A DNA stretch of 64,000 nucleotides from RYN-428 sp035551995 (GTDB taxonomy: Bacteria; Planctomycetota; Phycisphaerae; Tepidisphaerales; Tepidisphaeraceae): assembly GCA_035551995.1 (NCBI GenBank), contig DASZME010000086.1, forward strand, positions 1-64,000, written 5' to 3'. The notes below the pieces were generated by a model. The model made no database searches. It had not been told where the DNA came from and saw nothing but the letters and a program-made list of their open reading frames with translations. This document shows positions 6,823 to 15,172 of the stretch, piece after piece. The position numbers and the translations under genes were made by a program. Each line of letters starts with the position of its first letter. The stretch's first letter is position 1.

Positions 6823-8013
6823 TTAATCGAACCGCACTGCCGTGTGCGGCAGCATGGCCTTGATTTTGGCTTGTGTTTCGGCCGGATAAGGCTGTGGGCG
6901 ATGCACGAGTCGCAAGGATTTGACGAACGAGAACGATTCCAGCAGCGGCAGGCGCTCATCGGGCAACGGAAGATTGCTCATCTCAAGACTCTCAAGATGG
7001 CTCATGCTCGCCACCGACTTCAGGTCGGCGTCCGTCAGCGCCTTGGCGTCGGTCAGCGTCAGGCGGCGAAGCGTGTGGATTTCCTTTACGATGGCGATGG
7101 CCGCCGGGCCTTCGAAGCCCTCGCCAACCTGGAGGTATTCCAGCGGAAGGCCGGTGATATGCCGGAGGGCGTCGGGCGTGGCCTGATGCGAGGCAATCTC
7201 CAGGCCCTTGAGTTTGGTTAGTTTTTCGAGACTGACGGCGCCGGCGTCGGTGAAGTGGGCATGGGCGAGGCTGATGCTTTGGAGGTTGGGAAAATGATCG
7301 CAAAGATCGCGCAGGCCTTCGTCGTCGATCTGGCTGCCGCGAAAGCTGCAGTTGGTGAGGTGGGTCCAGCCGTCAAATTTCGCGAACGCGTGGCCTTTCA
7401 TCTGGGTCCCGACATAACCAAAGGATTCGATCTGTTTGAGGTCGGCCAGGTGTTCCAGGCCGGCATCGGTGAGTTTGCCGTTGTTGGTGAAATGGAGGCT
7501 TTTCAGGTTGGTCAGTTGCCCGATCGGCGCGATCCATTCATCGCTTAACTTGGTCTGGATAATGTTCAGCGATTCGAGGGTGGCGATGTGGCCGAGATGC
7601 TCGAAGAACGCAGCGTCGTATGGGTCCACCTTTCGCGCGTCGTGCGGGCCGGCGTTGGGGATCGAAAGATCGACGACCCTGAGCGTGTCGAAGATGGCGA
7701 TATCGCCGCCGACGGCTTTTTTCAGCGCCGGCGGCGTGGCGTTCACCTTCTCGACCTTGCCGGGCGACGCTTCGACGGTGTGCATGACCGCCTGCACATG
7801 AGGCGACCGCTCCGCCGCCGCTAAAATGGCGGCGGAATTGTCGCGCGCCGCCTGTTTGAGCGCCGCGTCGTCCGTCGAGGCAATCACCGCGTCGAGATCG
7901 GCCTGCGACTTCACATTGGCGAACAGATCGGCATGCGCCGCCACGGCGCCATGCGAATTAAAACAGGTGATGAGGGCAAAGACTGACGCCGCAATTCGGA
8001 AATGTGTGATCAT
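6823..8013 (-). CDS. Secreted leucine-rich-repeat protein
   Basis: A 396-residue protein with a Sec signal peptide (basic start, hydrophobic 9-24, cleavage near 'GAVAAHA'). From about 130 onward there are about eight leucine-rich repeats of the 'LTNLKSLHFTNNGKLTDAGL' type common in planctomycete secreted proteins. No catalytic domain is visible. The fold normally serves protein-protein recognition in periplasm or cell surface; the partner is unknown. It is the last of a run of minus-strand genes but is separated from the propeller gene by 442 bp, so it probably has its own promoter. Confidence 0.8.
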   Translation of the reverse strand: MITHFRIAASVFALITCFNSHGAVAAHADLFANVKSQADLDAVIASTDDAALKQAARDNSAAILAAAERSPHVQAVMHTVEASPGKVEKVNATPPALKKAVGGDIAIFDTLRVVDLSIPNAGPHDARKVDPYDAAFFEHLGHIATLESLNIIQTKLSDEWIAPIGQLTNLKSLHFTNNGKLTDAGLEHLADLKQIESFGYVGTQMKGHAFAKFDGWTHLTNCSFRGSQIDDEGLRDLCDHFPNLQSISLAHAHFTDAGAVSLEKLTKLKGLEIASHQATPDALRHITGLPLEYLQVGEGFEGPAAIAIVKEIHTLRRLTLTDAKALTDADLKSVASMSHLESLEMSNLPLPDERLPLLESFSFVKSLRLVHRPQPYPAETQAKIKAMLPHTAVRFD

Positions 8014-8455
8014 AGTGAGTTAGTTGATACGGCGGAGAATTGGCGCCGTTGTCGGAAGGATCGAACGAGAATGTCGGCGGCAATGATTCGAAACAGTCGG
8101 GTTTCGGCGGGCAAAATCTCTCACGTTGGTTCGACGGCGATCGCCGCACGTGGGGCCGCTGAATGCAGTCGGATTCAATTAAGAGATTGAGTTGAACGCA
8201 GAGATGCAGAGACGCCGAGAGAAGAGGAAATCTTTCTGGTTTTTGATGACACCTGTTCCTGATTCCCTCGCTCTTGTGGCGAAATTCGCCCCGCAAGCGG
8301 TGCCGCTAAACGGAAAAACGCTGCGGCAATTCGAAAAATGCTTTACATTCGCGAGAATGGCGATTTCGCGTGCTTGCGGCTCGAGGTGACGCAACGTACC
8401 CGAGGATGATCCACGGTGATTTTCGGGCGCCGAATTCGGGTTTCACTCTCCCTCG
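8014..8455. other. Intergenic region with dispersed palindromic repeat
   Basis: Upstream region of the LRR gene and downstream region of the propeller gene. It contains one copy of a dispersed palindromic repeat (8286-8332). No ORF here has recognisable features. Confidence 0.5.
8286..8332 (+). repeat. Dispersed palindromic repeat, copy 1
   Basis: Contains CCCCGCAAGCGGTGCCGCTAA followed by an 'AACGCTGCGGCAA' arm. It matches the copies at 19146, 22549, 34892 and 44781; the common core is the palindrome GCCCCGCAAGCGGGGC with flanking GCTAAACGCAG. Confidence 0.6.
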
Positions 8456-9400
8456 TTATCGCATCGGTTTTCCCTCGATCGGCTTTCCGTTGGTGTCGAT
8501 GATCTGGACTTCGTGTATGCCGTGCTTCTTGTCGTCGCGGTAGGTCCAGACGACTTTCTTTTCGGGAGTGACCTCGAAGAGTTTTACTTCGCCGGGCTTG
8601 CCCTGGCCGTAGCTGGCGATGACGGTGTCGCCGTTGGGAAGGCGCTGGCCGCCGCACGGATCGACGAGATACGGGTGCGGGAGGTCGGCATTCGTCAATT
8701 GCCAGACGATTCTGGCGTTTTTGTCGAATTCGACCACCATCAGGCCGTGCGTGCAGTTGACCAGGGTGTTGCCGTTTTCAAGGCGGATGGCGGTGAAGGG
8801 CCACGCCTCTTTTACGTCGGCGGGGGTCTTGGCTTCCCACACGATTTTGCCGTCGGGAGCGTATTCACGGACCACTTTGTCCAAAAGTTGCGGGACGAGA
8901 TAATTCCCGTTGGGCAGCTTGCGGGTCATGCGGGTTTGCAGGTGGTGATTCTTCGTCTGCGCCTGAATCGGCACCTCGACGACGATCTTTCCGTCTTTAT
9001 CCACTTCAAGGATTCGCGGCTTATCCCCGGCTTCGGTGAGCATATATCGGCCATCGCCGACGGCTTGAACCGTGTTCACTTCCGATTGAGTTCCTTTGTA
9101 CTCCCAAATAACCTTGTTATCCGGCGTGACTTCAACGGCGCCGCCGCCGGGAAATTCCTTGCCGCCTTTGCTGACGGCGATCAGCAGGTTGCCGTTTGGA
9201 AGCAGCCACCCGTCGCGCGATCCCGCGGGATACGTCCGTTCAACTTTTCCGTCGGCGCCCATGATGTAGGTTTCGCCGAAGGAGACGAAGGAATGGGTGA
9301 TGCCGGTTTCGGATTCCTGTTTGGGGCCAGAGGCGGAAGGTTCGGCGGCGAATGCCAAAGCGGGAACAAGAACGCAGAAGAAAAGAATTCGATAGCTCAA
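8456..9400 (-). CDS. Secreted beta-propeller protein (arylsulfotransferase/PQQ-like)
   Basis: A 314-residue protein with a clear signal peptide ('ILFFCVLVPALAFAAEP'). The rest is built of repeated blades of the form 'RLPNGNTLVxxxxGxxxEFDKxGKIVWE'. Such blades occur in arylsulfotransferase-like and PQQ-like propellers of planctomycete exported proteins. The histidine-rich motif 'KNHHLQTRMTRKLPNGNYL' recalls ligand-binding blades, but no catalytic assignment is safe. It follows the DUF1501 gene on the same strand, with a long hairpin in the 117-bp gap, and may be co-transcribed with it. Confidence 0.75.
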   Translation of the reverse strand: MSYRILFFCVLVPALAFAAEPSASGPKQESETGITHSFVSFGETYIMGADGKVERTYPAGSRDGWLLPNGNLLIAVSKGGKEFPGGGAVEVTPDNKVIWEYKGTQSEVNTVQAVGDGRYMLTEAGDKPRILEVDKDGKIVVEVPIQAQTKNHHLQTRMTRKLPNGNYLVPQLLDKVVREYAPDGKIVWEAKTPADVKEAWPFTAIRLENGNTLVNCTHGLMVVEFDKNARIVWQLTNADLPHPYLVDPCGGQRLPNGDTVIASYGQGKPGEVKLFEVTPEKKVVWTYRDDKKHGIHEVQIIDTNGKPIEGKPMR

Positions 9401-9435
9401 AATTGCTCCTTAACGGGGGAATGGGTTCGGTATCT

Positions 9436-9510
9436 TCTTTGATAGCCGTGGGCGGAAGACCATGGATTCCCTCGGAAAATCCGTGGGCTTCCGCCCTCGG
9501 CTATTAAAGA
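9436..9510. repeat. Long imperfect hairpin between DUF1501 and propeller genes
   Basis: Arms 9436-9458 and 9488-9510 pair over 23 positions with one mismatch (TAGCCG-T-GGGCGGAAG against its complement), and a second 9-bp stem forms inside the loop. There is no U-run on either side, so a classic intrinsic terminator is unlikely. It could be an mRNA-stabilising or processing structure, or a small palindromic repeat insertion. Confidence 0.6.
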
Positions 9511-9517
9511 GGGTCTT

Positions 9518-10963
9518 TCACGCGAGAATGGGCGTCATCACCTCGCCATACACGTCGGTCAATCGCATATCGCGACCGGAGAAACGGAAGGTCAATTTCG
9601 TATGATCGATACCCAAAAGATGGAGCATCGTCGCATGCAGGTCGTGAATGTCGCATTTGTTCTCGGCGACTTTGTAGCCCCAGTCGTCGGTGGCGCCGTA
9701 GCTGGCGCCTCCTTTTACGCCGCCGCCGGCCATCCAGACGGTGAAGCCATAGGGGTTGTGGTCGCGGCCATCGCCGCCTTGGGCGAAGGGCGTGCGGCCG
9801 AATTCGCCGGCCCACACCACCAGCGTCTCATCGAGCAACCCTCTGCTCTTGAGATCCATGATAAGCCCGGCGATGGGTTGATCGACGGCTTTGCAGTTTT
9901 TGCCATGCCCGTCGCGAAGGCCGCCGTGCTGGTCCCAGCGGTCACCGGTGCTTGCCGGGCAGGTCAGCTCGACGAAGCGGACGCCCCGCTCGATCATCCG
10001 GCGGGCGAGCAAGCATTCGGTCGCGAAAATTCGCGTTTGCGGGAATGTGGCGTCGAGACCATAGAGCTTTCTCGTCGCTACTGATTCGCCGGCCACGTCC
10101 ATCAGATCGGGGACGGCGCTTTGCATGCGATAGGCCAGCTCGTAATTGGAGATCGCGCTTTCAATGGCATCGACGCGGCCGGTTCGCTCGATCATGCCGG
10201 CGTCGAGCTTGCGAATCAGGTCGAGCTTGTGCTGCTGAAGTTCCGGCGTCGCTTCCAGACGCTCTGCGTTGGCGACGCCGGGCATGCCGGGCTTGAAGAT
10301 CGACCCTTGGTAGGTCGCGGGGAGAAAGCCGCTGTTGAAGCAATCCATTCCGCCGGGCGGAATCAAGCCGCCGTTGAGAACGATGAAGCCGGGGAGATTT
10401 TGGCAGGCGCTGCCCAGGCCGTACGTGGCCCAGGCGCCCATGCTCGGCCGGCCTTGCAGGCCCGAGCCGGTATGCAGAAAATAGTTGGCGTTCGTGTGCT
10501 CGGAAAAGTCGCTGGTCATCGACTTGATCATCGCCAATTCATCCACCACCTTGGAAACGTGCGGGAACAGGTCGCTCACCCAGGTTCCGCTCTGGCCGTA
10601 TTGGCGGAAATTCCAGGGCGACGCCATCACCTTGCCGATGTTGGCGAACTGGGTCGGCTCAAGCTTTCCCATCGCCTTGTGCGGATCCTGCCCGTCATAT
10701 TTCTCGAGCATCGGCTTATAGTCGAACGTATCGACCTGGGAGGGTCCGCCGTCCATGTAAAGGAAAATCACGTTTTTCGCCTTGGCGCGGAAGTTCGGCT
10801 TGAAGCCGTTCGACGCGCCTTGGGAAAAGGCCTTTGCATTATCGTTCATCATCGCCGCCAACGCGACGGCGCCAAACCCCGACGCGCAATTGGAAAGCAT
10901 CTGTCGGCGGCTAAGAGGCTGGGCGATAAAGCGCTGGCAATGATGCATAACATCTCGTTTCAT
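9518..10963 (-). CDS. DUF1501 family protein, Tat-exported
   Basis: A 481-residue DUF1501 protein, a family related to the alkaline phosphatase/sulfatase fold and very abundant in planctomycetes. A twin-arginine signal ('SRRQML', residues 18-23, then a hydrophobic alanine-rich stretch) predicts export by Tat in a folded state. Family landmarks are 'NVIFLYMDGGPSQVDTFDYK' near 63-82, 'EHTNANYFLHTG', 'WDQHGGLRDGHG' and 'VVWAGEFGRTPFAQ' with 'GRDHNPYGFTVWMAGGGVKGG'. The gene lies 138 bp after the PSCyt1-DUF1549-DUF1553 gene, the standard planctomycete pairing, and is probably in its operon. Substrate unknown. Confidence 0.93.
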   Translation of the reverse strand: MKRDVMHHCQRFIAQPLSRRQMLSNCASGFGAVALAAMMNDNAKAFSQGASNGFKPNFRAKAKNVIFLYMDGGPSQVDTFDYKPMLEKYDGQDPHKAMGKLEPTQFANIGKVMASPWNFRQYGQSGTWVSDLFPHVSKVVDELAMIKSMTSDFSEHTNANYFLHTGSGLQGRPSMGAWATYGLGSACQNLPGFIVLNGGLIPPGGMDCFNSGFLPATYQGSIFKPGMPGVANAERLEATPELQQHKLDLIRKLDAGMIERTGRVDAIESAISNYELAYRMQSAVPDLMDVAGESVATRKLYGLDATFPQTRIFATECLLARRMIERGVRFVELTCPASTGDRWDQHGGLRDGHGKNCKAVDQPIAGLIMDLKSRGLLDETLVVWAGEFGRTPFAQGGDGRDHNPYGFTVWMAGGGVKGGASYGATDDWGYKVAENKCDIHDLHATMLHLLGIDHTKLTFRFSGRDMRLTDVYGEVMTPILA

Positions 10964-11101
10964 TTACGTCGGACATACACGATCGACATATCTTCGTTCG
11001 CGGCTATCCGCGAAGCCGAGCGCTTCGCATTCACGGAACAATCTTGTACAGAGCGACTCTACGCGCTCCGCCGCGCTCCGCGGCTCACCCGGAGCGAGCC
11101 G

Positions 11102-14100
11102 CTACTCGATGAAGATAAACTCCTTCAAGTTGAACATCACATGACACAAATCGGTCCACACGCGCGGATCGCGCGAACGTTCCTCCGCTTTTAATCCGTA
11201 CGAGTCGCCCTGTTGGTCGAGGAAGCGCAACGCATCCGCCGTTTCGCCCGGGCGCGGCTCTCGTCCAAGCGATCTCAAATAAATTCGCTTAACGCGATCT
11301 TGCGGCGTCAACCCCGGTTCGGCCAGCACGTTTTTCGCCCAGAGTTCCGCCTGCTGAATAACCATCGGATCGTTCATGGGAATCAGCGCCTGGGCCGGCA
11401 CATTGGAAACATTCCGCCGTCCGACGCAGGCGAAGGGAATGGGCGCGTCGAACGCGAGCATCATCGGGGAGAGGAAATTTCTGCGCACGCGGATATAGAT
11501 GCTCCGCCGGCCGGCGCCGTCGAGCGGCCCGCTGGACGGACGGCCGCGGCCGTCCATGAAATTAGTCAGGCTCACTTCGATTGGATGTCCGCCGAGCGTG
11601 GGGTCGAGCCGGCCGGAAACGCTCAGAATTTCGTCGCGGATCGCCTCGGCTTCGAGCCGTCGCATCGGCATGTGATTGAAAGTCAGATCGAGGGGATCGA
11701 TTTTCTCGGCGATTTCGGACGGCTTGCTCGACATTTGATAGGCGCTGGAAAGCATGATCGAGCGGATCAGGCGTTTGATCGACCAGCCTTGTTCGGCGCG
11801 GAAATTGTCCGAGAGGAAATCGAGCAGTTCACGATGCGTGGGGGGTTGGCCGAGCACGCCGAAGTTATCGACGGTCGGGACGATGCCGCGGCCGAACAGG
11901 TGTTGCCAGACGCGGTTGACCATCACGCGGGAGGTGAACGGGTTGTCCTTGTCGAGCATCGCGGCGACGAGTTGCAGACGGCCGCTTCCAGAGGTCGGAT
12001 AGGGGGGTTGATTGTCGCCGGCAATCGCCTGGAGGAATCGGCGGGGCACGACGTCGCCGGTGTTTTTCGCCACGCCGCGAATCAGCACATTCTCATCGAC
12101 GCCGTTGCCTTCGAGCATCGTTGGGGCAGTGGGAGACGTCATCGCCATTTCGGCGGCGAGCGTGGCCTGCGCGGAGACAAAAGTTTTCGCCGGATCGGGC
12201 GTCGGCGACGGAAGCGCGTCGGCAGCGTCGGCCACTTTTGAAACGGCCGGAGTCGCGTCGCCGACAAAGAGCGTAGACCGCGATATCAGAAAATTCGCGA
12301 GGCTCGCCTGATCGCGGGCATCGTTGGCGCCGGCGATGGCGTCGGCTTGCAGCCGATCGGCGGCCGAAGCGAACAGGCGTTGATAAACATGAGCCAGCGC
12401 CTCTACCGAGTTGACCGACGGATCGCCCAGCGACGACGTGAGGAGGACATTTATCGTTTCGATCGGCGGCGGTTGATCGGCCTCGATCACCCTGGCGATT
12501 TCAAAAACGCCGTCGCCGGCGGGGCTGAACTCGATTTCGCATCGCTGCCCCGCGTATGCGGTCAGATCGTGGCGAATCCATCTCCAGTCGTCGTTTTTTT
12601 CCGCCTTCCACTGCGTCAGCAGGGCGCCGTGAAGCGGCCCGGCGATGATCAAGTGCGAATCGACGCACGCATAAGCATGACCGGCGCCGCGAACCAGATA
12701 ATACAAGCGGCCGGTTTTCAACGTGACCTTCGACGTGCGTAACGTCTGGCCGGCCCGATGCCATCCGCCCAGCTTTCCGGTATCGACTTCCGTGCCGGGC
12801 GCGGGTCTGAAATCTTTAACGAACGGGTCGCGCCGCGCCATCCCCCATCGGGCAACGCCCAGCAGCGGATGCTCGGCGGTCGTGCCCGGCAACGCCTCGC
12901 CCGCGTGAATCTGTCCCAAACCAAATGCGATGCCGTCGGTGTACCACGGCGCCGGGGGATCATGGGCATCGAAATCGAGGATGATCTGATCGGGCGCCGG
13001 GATCGCCGCGGCTTGCTGTTGGCGTGCTTGAACGTCGGCCAGAAGTTTTGAACGAAACGCGGCGAACGCCTCCGGCCGATCGACGGCCGAGTCGTAAGCC
13101 GCCAGCGCGAACCAATGGAGCGGGTGAAATGGATCAGCCTTGGCTTTGGCCAACTCCTGCGTCCAGTTTCCCGGCGCGTTGGATTCGTCCGATGTCGTGA
13201 AGACGATCTTTGAAACTTTCGCGCTTCGCGAGCCGGCCAGGATCTCTCGCCTCGCGGCGAGCAAATGTTCCGCCAGCCCCTGAATGCCGCGGCGCTCGCC
13301 GGACAACACGGACCGAAGCAGCCCGGGGCCGGACTTGGCTCGCAGCGCCGCCAGCCGTTCGGCGACCTTGCGGTTTTGCTCCATCGACTTGAACGGAACC
13401 TGCCGATATCCGGCGCTCAGCAGAAATCCGTTCAGCGCGTAAAAATCCTTCTGGCTGATCGCGTCGAACTTGTGGTCATGACAACGCGCGCACCCGACGG
13501 TCAGGCCGAGGAAGGCCTTGGTCATCGTGTCGACGCGATTGTTCAGCCGATCCGCTTCGTCCTGGCGAATATCGACCGGCGAATGGAGTTCCTCGCCCAG
13601 AAACCAGAAGCCGGCGCCGAGGATCGATTCATTAAAATGTTCCTGGGGATTGAGGCGTGGTTTTTCCAGCAGATCGCCCGCCAGATGTTCGGCGACGAAC
13701 TGATCGTACGGCACGTCCGCGTTGAACGCGCGAATCAAATAATCGCGGTATTGCCAGGCATTGGGAATCAGCGAATCATACTCATGACCGCGGGTTTCGC
13801 CGTAGCGGACAAGATCCATCCAGTGCCGGGCCCAGCGCTCGCCGAAATGATCACTGGCCACCAATTGGTCGACCACCTTCGCAAAAGCGTCCGGCGATCG
13901 ATCGTCGACGAACGCCTGCACTTGTTCAGGCGTCGGCGGCAGTCCGATCAGATCAAAATAGGCCCGGCGGATCAATATATGTCGATCGGCCGGTGGCGAA
14001 GGCGTCAGGCCTTGTGCCTCGATCTTGGCCAGAATGAAACGATCGATGGGACTTTGAATCCAGCCGGCGTCCTTCACCGCCGGCAACTGGGGCCGGCGGA

Positions 14101-14557
14101 TTTTTTCCCAGCACCACTGCGACGCTTTGCGTTTTTGCAGGTCGAACACGCGAACGGCCGTCGAGGCGGACGGGGCATCGGTCGAAGGCCACGGCGAGCC
14201 CATTCTGATCCACGCCGACAGGTCGGCGATGTGTTGGTCGCTCAGCTTTTTCTTCGGCGGCATCTGGAGATCGACATTGCTCCAGGATATCGCCTCGATC
14301 ATCTTACTTTTCGCCGGATCGGCGCCGACGATCGCCGGGCCACCGTCGCCGCCCTTAAAGATGCCCGCCCGGCTGTCGAGATACAGGCCGCCCTTGAGCT
14401 TCCTAGCCGTCGCCGAATGACACGCGTAGCAGTTTGCGACCAGCACCGGCCGAATCCGATTTTCGAAAAACTGCGCGCCGGCGTCGTCGCGCGCGCCGGC
14501 GGCGCGAACGTGTTCCGCCGTTGCGGCGATCAGAATGAGCAGGACGATCCAGCGCAT
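11102..14557 (-). CDS. Planctomycete cytochrome C/DUF1549/DUF1553 protein
   Basis: A 1151-residue exported protein. A signal peptide (1-20) precedes a PSCyt1 haem domain with 'CYACH' (Cys43, Cys46, His47) and a likely axial-ligand region 'DLQMPPKKKLS'. DUF1549 follows (about 165-390) with its usual 'CARCHDHKFDAI' motif, which could hold a second haem. A central region of about 400 residues includes a jelly-roll-like stretch ('GGWHRAGQTLRTSKVTLKTG'). DUF1553 covers about 880-1110 ('VMVNRVWQHLFGRGIVPT'). These proteins are paired with DUF1501 proteins and are thought to act outside the cytoplasm, perhaps in polysaccharide turnover; the reaction is not established. Confidence 0.92.
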   Translation of the reverse strand: MRWIVLLILIAATAEHVRAAGARDDAGAQFFENRIRPVLVANCYACHSATARKLKGGLYLDSRAGIFKGGDGGPAIVGADPAKSKMIEAISWSNVDLQMPPKKKLSDQHIADLSAWIRMGSPWPSTDAPSASTAVRVFDLQKRKASQWCWEKIRRPQLPAVKDAGWIQSPIDRFILAKIEAQGLTPSPPADRHILIRRAYFDLIGLPPTPEQVQAFVDDRSPDAFAKVVDQLVASDHFGERWARHWMDLVRYGETRGHEYDSLIPNAWQYRDYLIRAFNADVPYDQFVAEHLAGDLLEKPRLNPQEHFNESILGAGFWFLGEELHSPVDIRQDEADRLNNRVDTMTKAFLGLTVGCARCHDHKFDAISQKDFYALNGFLLSAGYRQVPFKSMEQNRKVAERLAALRAKSGPGLLRSVLSGERRGIQGLAEHLLAARREILAGSRSAKVSKIVFTTSDESNAPGNWTQELAKAKADPFHPLHWFALAAYDSAVDRPEAFAAFRSKLLADVQARQQQAAAIPAPDQIILDFDAHDPPAPWYTDGIAFGLGQIHAGEALPGTTAEHPLLGVARWGMARRDPFVKDFRPAPGTEVDTGKLGGWHRAGQTLRTSKVTLKTGRLYYLVRGAGHAYACVDSHLIIAGPLHGALLTQWKAEKNDDWRWIRHDLTAYAGQRCEIEFSPAGDGVFEIARVIEADQPPPIETINVLLTSSLGDPSVNSVEALAHVYQRLFASAADRLQADAIAGANDARDQASLANFLISRSTLFVGDATPAVSKVADAADALPSPTPDPAKTFVSAQATLAAEMAMTSPTAPTMLEGNGVDENVLIRGVAKNTGDVVPRRFLQAIAGDNQPPYPTSGSGRLQLVAAMLDKDNPFTSRVMVNRVWQHLFGRGIVPTVDNFGVLGQPPTHRELLDFLSDNFRAEQGWSIKRLIRSIMLSSAYQMSSKPSEIAEKIDPLDLTFNHMPMRRLEAEAIRDEILSVSGRLDPTLGGHPIEVSLTNFMDGRGRPSSGPLDGAGRRSIYIRVRRNFLSPMMLAFDAPIPFACVGRRNVSNVPAQALIPMNDPMVIQQAELWAKNVLAEPGLTPQDRVKRIYLRSLGREPRPGETADALRFLDQQGDSYGLKAEERSRDPRVWTDLCHVMFNLKEFIFIE

Positions 14558-14628
14558 ACGAAAAAGCTCCGTTCCCCAACTACATACGCGTACCGCCGAT
14601 TAGCGCTGTCGCAAAATGGGACCCGGAT

Positions 14629-15126
14629 TTATTCCGATCCGTCTTTCAGCCGCAGGTCGCTTTCGCCGATCAGCGTGAACCCCTTTCGAATCAGGATCTG
14701 GGCGGAAAGCGTCGGGTCGTCTACATATAAGACGACGGCCGGCCCGTTCGGGCGAACCAGCAGGGGGTAGATGTAATGGATGTTAATTTCGGCGCCGAGA
14801 AGAGCCGCGCAGACGGCGATTAAGGGTTGGCGCGTTCGAAGGGAAGGAGGAAGTTCGACAGCCAGCACTTCCGATTCCCCGAAACAGAACCCGGCCTGAC
14901 GCAGGGCGTCGCGTCCCATGTCGGCGTCGCCGGTAATCACCCGCACCAGCGCCGCTTCGGCCGATTCTTCGATGGAGAGCGCGACGATTCGGTCGCCCTC
15001 CTCCAGCGCGCGCATCAGCATGGTCAGCCGGCCCACCCGGTTTTCCAGGAAAACCGTGAACTGACGTACCCGCGTCAACTCAAAGCCGGCCCCGTGTTGC
15101 GTTTGCGGGGGGAGGATTTCTTCCAT
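14629..15126 (-). CDS. Tandem ACT-domain protein
   Basis: A 165-residue cytoplasmic protein made of two ACT domains (about 21-90 and 98-160). The first has the canonical start 'RQFTVFLENRVGRLTMLMRAL'. ACT domains bind small ligands, often amino acids, and regulate enzymes. No catalytic domain is attached, so this is probably a stand-alone ligand-sensing regulatory subunit, as in other planctomycetes. It ends 71 bp before the DUF1549 gene start and begins 46 bp after the large CBM9 protein, all on the minus strand. Target enzyme unknown. Confidence 0.8.
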   Translation of the reverse strand: MEEILPPQTQHGAGFELTRVRQFTVFLENRVGRLTMLMRALEEGDRIVALSIEESAEAALVRVITGDADMGRDALRQAGFCFGESEVLAVELPPSLRTRQPLIAVCAALLGAEINIHYIYPLLVRPNGPAVVLYVDDPTLSAQILIRKGFTLIGESDLRLKDGSE

Positions 15127-15172
15127 CCCTCCATGTTATCTCAGCTTTGCATGGATTCCCACACAAATCGTG

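Noticed and set aside
6511..7221. 236-codon plus-strand frame
   Set aside because: Mostly antisense to the LRR gene and Arg/Gln-rich, as GC-driven shadows are.
13265..14770. 501-codon plus-strand frame, and similar long plus frames at 10121-11194, 11213-12241, 15170-16477 and 17912-18970
   Set aside because: All are antisense to the large minus-strand genes with recognised domains; composition is Arg/His/Ala-rich without family motifs.
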